Assembly: GCA_947623755.1 (NCBI GenBank)
Contig: CANQHB010000004.1
Location: 1 to 28,119, forward strand
Length of the DNA: 28,119 nt
Reading direction: 5' to 3'
Origin: an uncultured Bacilli bacterium
Lineage (GTDB): Bacteria > Bacillota_I > Bacilli_A > RF39 > UBA660
Made by a program: the position numbers and the translations under genes. Under the pieces are notes generated by a model, which was given only the letters and a program-made list of their open reading frames with translations, searched no databases and had not been told where the DNA came from. Below are positions 23,184-28,119 of the stretch, piece by piece. The stretch's first letter is position 1; each line of letters starts with the position of its first letter.

Positions 23184-24617
23184 ATGAGTGAAAATGAATT
23201 AGAAAAAACCAATGTAAGTGAGCCAGTTGAGTCTGCTAATCCTACTTCTGGCATGGATAATTTCCAAAAGAAAAACAAGCGCAGTAAGTGGAAATTTATT
23301 ATTATTAGTGTTTTAGTTTTAGTCGCCGTGGGGATCGGTTTATTTGTAGGTTATACTAAGTTAACATCCAATCCAGTCGCCATCTATAAAAAAGCCATTA
23401 ATGATTTATATGAACTAGCTAATAAGAATTTACTTGAGGCTAATAAAAGTAAGCTTGATATTAACCCCACGAAAGACCCTTTTACAATTAACTTAGACGC
23501 TAAATTCTCCAGTTCTATACCAGAACTAAAACCCTTTGAAGGAATTCGTTATAATGTTAGTCTTGGTCTAGATTATGCTAATAAAGAGGGAAGTGTTGCT
23601 TTAGGTTTAAGCAATAAAAATAATGAAGTTTTAAAACTTTTAGCTTCCGTAATTGATGAAAAAGCTTATTTATCTAGTGATGATTTAATTGATAAAGTCT
23701 TAGAGCTTGGCGATTATGATATTTTTAGCGAAATTGATTTAGATGCTTTAGATGAAATTGATTTTAGCTTAAAAGACGCCGATACTTTATTAAAAGAATA
23801 TAAAGATATCTTAATTAGTTACTTAGATAAAGATAAATTCACGATGAGTAATGAAACTGTTACTTTATATGGTAAAAAACAAAAAACAAAAAAAATTACT
23901 TATAAAGTTGATGAAAAAGAACTTCAAAAATTAACTGAACACATTTTAACAGAAACTAGTAAAAATACCAAAATATTAGATATCATATCTAATTTAAGTA
24001 ATACTAGTGTTAGTGAGTTAAAAGACGCTTTAAAAGAAATTGATGTTTCTGAACTTACTTTTGATGGTGAGCTTGAAATTGTTGTTTACGCGGATGCATG
24101 GAATAATATTGTTGGTATCACTTTTAGTTATGATGATACAGAATATGTTCGTTATGAAGCTAAAGGCGACGAATATAAAATAACGATTGAAGCTGAAGCT
24201 GAAAAAATCCTATTAGAAGGTAATGATAAAGATTTAAAAATTACGGCTTATGAAGCTAAAGAAAAAATCTTTACTTTAACTTATAGTTATTCTAAAGATA
24301 TTAAAATTACTTTAGACGTTGATTATGAAGGCACTACCATTAATGGTACTATTGAACTTAAGAATATGAAGTCTACTAATAAATCCCTAAGTAGTGATAT
24401 TAAATTAGATTTCAAAGCAAGTTTTATGAATCAAGATTATAGCTTTACCTTCGATGGCTCATATAGCATTGAAAAAGGCGAAATCGATGTCGTAAATCCT
24501 AAAAATAGTATCTATTACGAAGACTTATCTGAAGAAGATGTTATGAAAATGTATACTAATCTTCAAAATATTGTTGAAGAATTAGATTTAACTGATTTAA
24601 TGGAATCATTTAGTTAA
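23184..24617 (+). CDS. Unrecognised membrane-anchored extracytoplasmic protein
   Basis: 477 residues, function not recognised. An acidic/Ser-rich cytoplasmic N-terminus and basic KKNKRSKWK precede one membrane helix (about 36-57), so the rest is probably outside. The outer part has alternating short strands (for example FTINLDAKFSSSIPEL, ITYKVDEKEL, LTFDGELEIVVYADAWNNIV) and acidic segments, suggesting a beta-rich fold of lipoprotein type. No cysteines or enzymatic motifs stand out. AGAGGTGT precedes ATG. It has its own promoter and terminator between recO and the dGTPase gene. Confidence 0.7.
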   Translation: MSENELEKTNVSEPVESANPTSGMDNFQKKNKRSKWKFIIISVLVLVAVGIGLFVGYTKLTSNPVAIYKKAINDLYELANKNLLEANKSKLDINPTKDPFTINLDAKFSSSIPELKPFEGIRYNVSLGLDYANKEGSVALGLSNKNNEVLKLLASVIDEKAYLSSDDLIDKVLELGDYDIFSEIDLDALDEIDFSLKDADTLLKEYKDILISYLDKDKFTMSNETVTLYGKKQKTKKITYKVDEKELQKLTEHILTETSKNTKILDIISNLSNTSVSELKDALKEIDVSELTFDGELEIVVYADAWNNIVGITFSYDDTEYVRYEAKGDEYKITIEAEAEKILLEGNDKDLKITAYEAKEKIFTLTYSYSKDIKITLDVDYEGTTINGTIELKNMKSTNKSLSSDIKLDFKASFMNQDYSFTFDGSYSIEKGEIDVVNPKNSIYYEDLSEEDVMKMYTNLQNIVEELDLTDLMESFS

Positions 24618-24642
24618 AAGGTAACAATGTTACCTTTTTCTT
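24616..24642 (+). terminator. Terminator after the membrane protein gene
   Basis: AAAAGGTAAC pairs perfectly with GTTACCTTTT around AAT, followed by T's. It starts inside the stop codon. Confidence 0.88.
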
Positions 24643-24654
24643 TTTGTCTAATTT

Positions 24655-24663
24655 TGTTATAAT
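24655..24663 (+). promoter_or_regulatory. Extended -10 of the dGTPase gene
   Basis: TG-T-TATAAT ends 16 bases before ATG 24680. The transcript would begin at the AGGTGA ribosome site. Confidence 0.58.
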
Positions 24664-24679
24664 AGACTTAGGTGATTTT

Positions 24680-25816
24680 ATGAAAGAAAATATAAAAGAG
24701 CAAATGTTAAAACATAATACCTATTTAACTAAATATGCTACCAATGATACCATGGCTATTTATTTGCAACCCTATGAAAGTGATATTAGGCCTCCTTTTT
24801 TTCGGGATATCGACCGGATTATTTATAGTCTTGCTTTTATTCGTTATCAAGATAAAACCCAAGTTTTTCCTAAATCTTCTAATGACCATGTTTCCAAAAG
24901 AATGATTCATGTCCAATTTGTAAGTAAGATTGCTCGAACTATTGGGCGCGCTTTAGGCCTAAATGAAGACTTAATTGAAGCAGCCGCCTTAGGCCATGAT
25001 TTAGGCCATGTTCCTTTTGGCCACCAGGGCGAATATATTTTAAATGATATTAGCTTAAAACATAATGAGGGTTATTTTAATCATAATATTGAAAGTGTCC
25101 GTAATTTAATGTATATTGAAAACTATGGCCAAGGCTTAAATATTTCTGTCCAAGTCTTAGACGCTATTATGTGCCATAATGGTGAATTTGCTTTAGGAAA
25201 ATATACACCGAAGCCTAAAACTAAAGAAGAATTTTTGCACCAATATGAAACTTCTTATACTGATAAAAATGTTATTGCTAGTCTAAAACCGATGACTTTA
25301 GAAGGCTGTGTTGTCCGAGTAAGCGATTTAATTGCCTACTTAGGCCGAGATATTGATGACGCTATAAGACTAAATATTATTAAAAGGGAAGATATTCCTA
25401 CAAATATTACCCAAGTTTTAGGCACCACGACTAAAGAAATTGTAAATACTTGTATTACTGATATCGTAAATAATAGTTATAATAAAAACTATCTTTTATT
25501 AAGTAAAAATGTCTATGAAGCCATAGTCGCTTTAAAAAAATTTAATTATGAATATATTTATTCTAAAGCCATGTCTAAAGAAACTATAGAAGAATTAACT
25601 ATCATGTTTAATGCTCTTTTTGATACCTACCATGAAGATTTAAAAACCAATAATCCTTCTTCTCCTATAATTAATTCCTATTTAAAAAATATGAGTCCTG
25701 ACTATCAAAAAAATAATTCTTTATCTCGGATAGTAATTGATTATCTAGCTGGTATGACTGATGATTACTTCTTAAAAGAATATAAAAGAATATGTAAAGA
25801 AAATAATCCTTCCTAG
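24680..25816 (+). CDS. dgt: Deoxyguanosine triphosphate triphosphohydrolase-like HD protein
   Basis: 378-residue HD-domain dNTPase; family members convert dNTPs to nucleoside plus triphosphate. Motifs: RPPFFRDIDRIIYSLAFIRY at the N-terminus, His77 (MIHVQFVSKIARTIGRALG), His106-Asp107 (LGHDLGHVPFGH) and Asp216 (VVRVSDLIAYLGRD), a complete HD metal site. The frame runs back to 24644 across the promoter, but ATG 24680 has AGGTGA. Dgt-like genes often precede dnaG in Firmicutes; here a recX gene follows instead. Substrate specificity cannot be read from the sequence. Confidence 0.87.
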   Translation: MKENIKEQMLKHNTYLTKYATNDTMAIYLQPYESDIRPPFFRDIDRIIYSLAFIRYQDKTQVFPKSSNDHVSKRMIHVQFVSKIARTIGRALGLNEDLIEAAALGHDLGHVPFGHQGEYILNDISLKHNEGYFNHNIESVRNLMYIENYGQGLNISVQVLDAIMCHNGEFALGKYTPKPKTKEEFLHQYETSYTDKNVIASLKPMTLEGCVVRVSDLIAYLGRDIDDAIRLNIIKREDIPTNITQVLGTTTKEIVNTCITDIVNNSYNKNYLLLSKNVYEAIVALKKFNYEYIYSKAMSKETIEELTIMFNALFDTYHEDLKTNNPSSPIINSYLKNMSPDYQKNNSLSRIVIDYLAGMTDDYFLKEYKRICKENNPS

Positions 25817-25833
25817 GTTATTTTCTCTTTTTA
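25799..25833 (+). terminator. Terminator after dgt
   Basis: GAAAATAA, a bulged T, then CC pairs with GG and TTATTTTC around TTCCTA, followed by a T-rich run. The stem spans the dgt stop codon. Confidence 0.7.
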
Positions 25834-25873
25834 AAAACTTTAAAATATGTTAAACTATATAAGAGGTCCAATT

Positions 25874-26644
25874 ATGAAAATCTTAAAATATCAAAAAACT
25901 CATACCAACGAATATAAAATTATTACTTCTAAAGAAACTTATAAGTTATATGATGATATCATAATCAAATATGAATTATTATTAAAAAAGGAAGTAGGGG
26001 AGCAAGAATTTGCCCAAATCTTAAAAGAAAATAATTTATTAAAAGCTTATTACGAATCTTTAAAAGCTATTAATACTAAACTTCGAACCGAAATGGAATT
26101 AAAAAATCTTCTAAAAAAGAAACAATATAATTTAGAAGAAATTAATTATGCCATAACTAGATTAAATAAAGAAGGGTACTTAAACCATCAAATTTATATT
26201 GAAGCCTATATTCATGACATACTAAACTTACATTTATGTGGTGAGGCTAAAATCTTAGCTGATTTACAAAAATTAGGTTTTAAAGAAGAAGAAATAACAC
26301 CTTACTTAGCTAAGGTAGAACCCCAAATTTATTTAAATAAAATTGAAAAATATATCACCAAAAAACTAAAAGCTAATCGGGGTAGTGCTAATAATTTTAA
26401 ACGTAAAACTTTAAGTGAACTTCTAAATAAAGGCTTTTCAAAATCAGATATTTTAGCTATTCTAGACCACCAAGAAATAACTGAAGACCCCGAAATTATT
26501 GCTCTATTAGTAAATAAATTGTACACTAAATATATTAAAAAATATGATTTATCTACCACCAAACTAAAAATTAAAAACTATTTATATACCAAAGGTTATA
26601 CTAATATTGACCTTGATTTATACCTCAAAAAAACTTCCGATTAG
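25874..26644 (+). CDS. recX: Regulatory protein RecX
   Basis: 256-residue RecA modulator, limiting or tuning filament growth. Built of repeated three-helix units: RTEMELKNLLKKKQYNLEEI with ITRLNKEGYLNHQIYIEAYI, then GEAKILADLQKLGFKEEEI, and a further unit near KRKTLSELLNKGFSKSDI. The N-terminal ~60 residues form the variable domain seen in long Gram-positive RecX. ATG 25874 follows AGAGGT; an upstream in-frame ATG at 25847 lacks a ribosome site. Confidence 0.88.
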   Translation: MKILKYQKTHTNEYKIITSKETYKLYDDIIIKYELLLKKEVGEQEFAQILKENNLLKAYYESLKAINTKLRTEMELKNLLKKKQYNLEEINYAITRLNKEGYLNHQIYIEAYIHDILNLHLCGEAKILADLQKLGFKEEEITPYLAKVEPQIYLNKIEKYITKKLKANRGSANNFKRKTLSELLNKGFSKSDILAILDHQEITEDPEIIALLVNKLYTKYIKKYDLSTTKLKIKNYLYTKGYTNIDLDLYLKKTSD

Positions 26645-26656
26645 GAAGTCTTTTTT
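26628..26656. terminator. Bidirectional terminator between recX and prsA
   Basis: ACTTCC and GGAAGT around GATTA, with flanking A and T runs. The loop contains the recX stop codon, and prsA ends right behind it on the other strand. Confidence 0.85.
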
Positions 26657-27678
26657 TAATTACTACTATTTCTCGAACTATTAATTAAGTTATTCATATA
26701 AGTACCATATTGACTTTTAAGTTCATCATCAATAACGTCTACTTTATATTTATCTCGGTAATATTCAATTGCTTTATTAGTTAAAGTATCATCAGCGTTT
26801 ATTTTATCTTGAACAATAGCTTCTTTCATTTCATCTAAAGCTTCATCATAAGTTTTCTTATCTCCCGTTTTAGTTTTTAAGATAACATGATAACCAACTT
26901 CAGTTGTAATAATATCGGTTGAATATTCACCATCTTTTAATTTTGCTGCGGCTACCACTAACTCATCATATTCACTATCAAATGAACCAATATTGATTTC
27001 TTCTAAGTTACCGCCATTATTTTTAGTACCATCATCTTCGGAATATTCTTTTGCTAAATCACTAAATTCTTTATTAATATCTTTTCCCTCTTTTTTGGCT
27101 TGGTTAAGTTTATCAATAACTTCTTGTAATTTTTGTTTAGCTTTAGTTTCTTCTTTTTCTTTATCTTCTTCGGTTGAAGTACTAGTTGCATTCGACTTAA
27201 TAAATATGTGTGAAATCGTCATGTTAGGATAAACGTCATTTTCATAATAATCTTTTAATTCATCTTCGGTTATTGTACTTTCCACATATTTTTCTAAGCC
27301 TTTATTTTGCAAATAATTTAGATACATTGCGTCTTGATAAGCTTCGATAGAATTAAATCCATAATATGATAGTAATTGTAAAATATCGCTTTCGTTATCA
27401 TAACTATCCCGAAGTTGTTGAATAACTGCCGCGGCATAATCTTTCGCTGTATTAACTTCACTTTTTAGTTCGGTCTCATAAATATACTTATCTACCATAT
27501 TAACTAAAGAGTTAAGTCCATAAGTATTTTTAATTTGTTCATATAATTCATTTGCACTAATCATATGCCCATCTTTAAATTGTACCACTGCTTCATCGCC
27601 ATTTGACAATTTTGGTATTTTGCCACATCCACACATTAATAATGCTGCGGCTCCTAGTAATATTAATTTCTTTTTCAT
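26656..27678 (-). CDS. prsA: PrsA-like peptidyl-prolyl isomerase lipoprotein (parvulin family)
   Basis: 340-residue exported foldase. The N-terminus MKKKLILLGAAALLMCGCGK is a lipoprotein-type signal with Cys16 and Cys18, the lipobox being unusual in either case. A helical SurA/trigger-factor-like region follows (YEQIKNTYG to VESTITEDELKDYY), then a parvulin domain (ISHIFIKS, FSDLAKEYSED, NNGGNLEEINIG, VGYHVILKTK) and a C-terminal helical segment. The frame is open to 27735, but that end is the promoter; ATG 27678 starts the signal peptide. Its Shine-Dalgarno GGAGGG is rather far, about 13 bases. Confidence 0.88.
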   Translation of the reverse strand: MKKKLILLGAAALLMCGCGKIPKLSNGDEAVVQFKDGHMISANELYEQIKNTYGLNSLVNMVDKYIYETELKSEVNTAKDYAAAVIQQLRDSYDNESDILQLLSYYGFNSIEAYQDAMYLNYLQNKGLEKYVESTITEDELKDYYENDVYPNMTISHIFIKSNATSTSTEEDKEKEETKAKQKLQEVIDKLNQAKKEGKDINKEFSDLAKEYSEDDGTKNNGGNLEEINIGSFDSEYDELVVAAAKLKDGEYSTDIITTEVGYHVILKTKTGDKKTYDEALDEMKEAIVQDKINADDTLTNKAIEYYRDKYKVDVIDDELKSQYGTYMNNLINSSRNSSN

Positions 27679-27706
27679 TTTTATAAAAATTCCCTCCAAT
27701 AACCTA

Positions 27707-27735
27707 ATTATAGCAATATCTTCCCTAAAATACAA
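27707..27735 (-). promoter_or_regulatory. Promoter of prsA
   Basis: On the minus strand TTGTAT (27735-27730), 17-base spacer, extended -10 TG-C-TATAAT (27712-27707). Confidence 0.75.
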
Positions 27736-27835
27736 GGTTTTTCTATATTTTTCTAAACTCGATAATTAGCCTAGCACCAAAAACTAAATTTAACGTAATA
27801 TATAAATGAAAAGACAAATAAAGGAGGAATGATTT

Positions 27836-27928
27836 ATGAATAACTGTGGATATGGTAATGGAATCGGAGCCGCAATCATATTAGTTCTATTTATTCTTTT
27901 AATTATCATCGTAGGAGCATTCATTTAG
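27836..27928 (+). CDS. YjcZ-type small membrane protein (30 aa)
   Basis: ATG 27836 after a perfect AAAGGAGG. The product begins MNNCGYGNGIGAAIILVLFI and ends LLIIIVGAFI. A Gly/Tyr-rich head plus one C-terminal hydrophobic helix is the YjcZ pattern, mini-proteins common in spore formers and often linked to the spore coat or sporulation. A cysteine sits near the N-terminus. The second such gene follows 31 bases later, so they form a pair. Confidence 0.72.
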   Translation: MNNCGYGNGIGAAIILVLFILLIIIVGAFI

Positions 27929-27959
27929 TCTTTTTGTATAAATTATAAGGAGGTGTCCC

Positions 27960-28100
27960 ATGGGATGTTGTAGCAAAGGGAATTCTTCAAATAATTGCAA
28001 TAATAACGGTAATGGAGGATTCGGTCTTGCAAATAGCGCATTTCTAATAATCGTTTTATATATTTTACTTGCAATCATACTAGGCGGATATTTATTTTAA
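27960..28100 (+). CDS. YjcZ-type small membrane protein with Cys/Asn-rich head (46 aa)
   Basis: ATG 27960 after AAGGAGGTG. The head is rich in Cys, Gly and Asn (MGCCSKGNSS, then NNCNNNGNGG), followed by a hydrophobic helix ending GGYLF. Same architecture as its neighbour but longer, with three cysteines. Probably a sporulation-associated mini-protein; function not known. Confidence 0.7.
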   Translation: MGCCSKGNSSNNCNNNGNGGFGLANSAFLIIVLYILLAIILGGYLF

Positions 28101-28119
28101 AGAGGGTAACCTCTTTTTT
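28099..28119 (+). terminator. Terminator after the YjcZ-type pair
   Basis: AAAGAGG and CCTCTTT around a GTAA loop, followed by T's to the window edge. The stem starts in the stop codon. Confidence 0.82.

Noticed and set aside
1..28119. CRISPR arrays, insertion-sequence transposases, prophage genes
   Set aside because: No regularly spaced repeats and no transposase, integrase or phage structural motifs were seen on either strand.

Overview
The window is AT-rich (roughly 30% GC by eye) and reads as the chromosome of a low-GC, endospore-forming member of the Bacilli/Mollicutes-like Firmicutes, probably one of the uncultured gut lineages. The evidence is PolC beside DnaE, the SpoIIGA/sigma-E pair, YqfC/YqfD, two YjcZ-type mini-proteins, GpsB, a type B RNase P RNA, and Bacillus-like synteny (recU-ponA, gpsB-rnpB, rodZ-pgsA, ybeY-dgkA-era-yqzL-recO). 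The lineage is inference; sporulation rests on recognised gene families.

Layout. 1-328: C-terminal PASTA part of a Ser/Thr kinase. 394-8342: both replicative polymerases, dnaE then polC. The PolC is enlarged by a second OB fold and an insert before the palm. 8455-9919: spoIIGA-sigE, overlapping. 9954-13155 (minus strand): recU-ponA. 13320-14277: a 39-aa ORF, gpsB and rnpB. 14312-16077: rodZ, pgsA and an HD-domain gene. 18382-23124: yqfC, yqfD, a VanZ-like gene, ybeY, dgkA, era, yqzL and recO. 23184-26644: an unrecognised membrane protein, a dGTPase-family gene and recX. 26656-27678 (minus): a PrsA-like foldase lipoprotein. 27836-28100: two YjcZ-type mini-proteins.

The accessory part is 16088-18312. 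Two direct repeats of about 310 bp (16088-16399 and 17998-18312) flank one gene. That gene encodes a secreted or surface protein (16486-17911) whose signal region is broken by a run of ten G, so it looks like a phase-variable locus in the OFF state. Each repeat carries the same small module: a minus-strand promoter with two Spo0A-box-like sites upstream, a 28- or 31-codon ORF with a good Shine-Dalgarno, a facing plus-strand promoter that would make a fully antisense RNA, and 12-bp plus 7-bp terminal inverted pairing. This resembles a type I toxin-antitoxin or regulatory-RNA module and I recognise no named family; it is the best candidate here for an undescribed system.

Architecture is compact. 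Most identifiable promoters are extended -10 boxes (TGnTATAAT) lying so close to the start codon that transcripts would begin at the Shine-Dalgarno. Most terminator hairpins start in or beside the stop codon.
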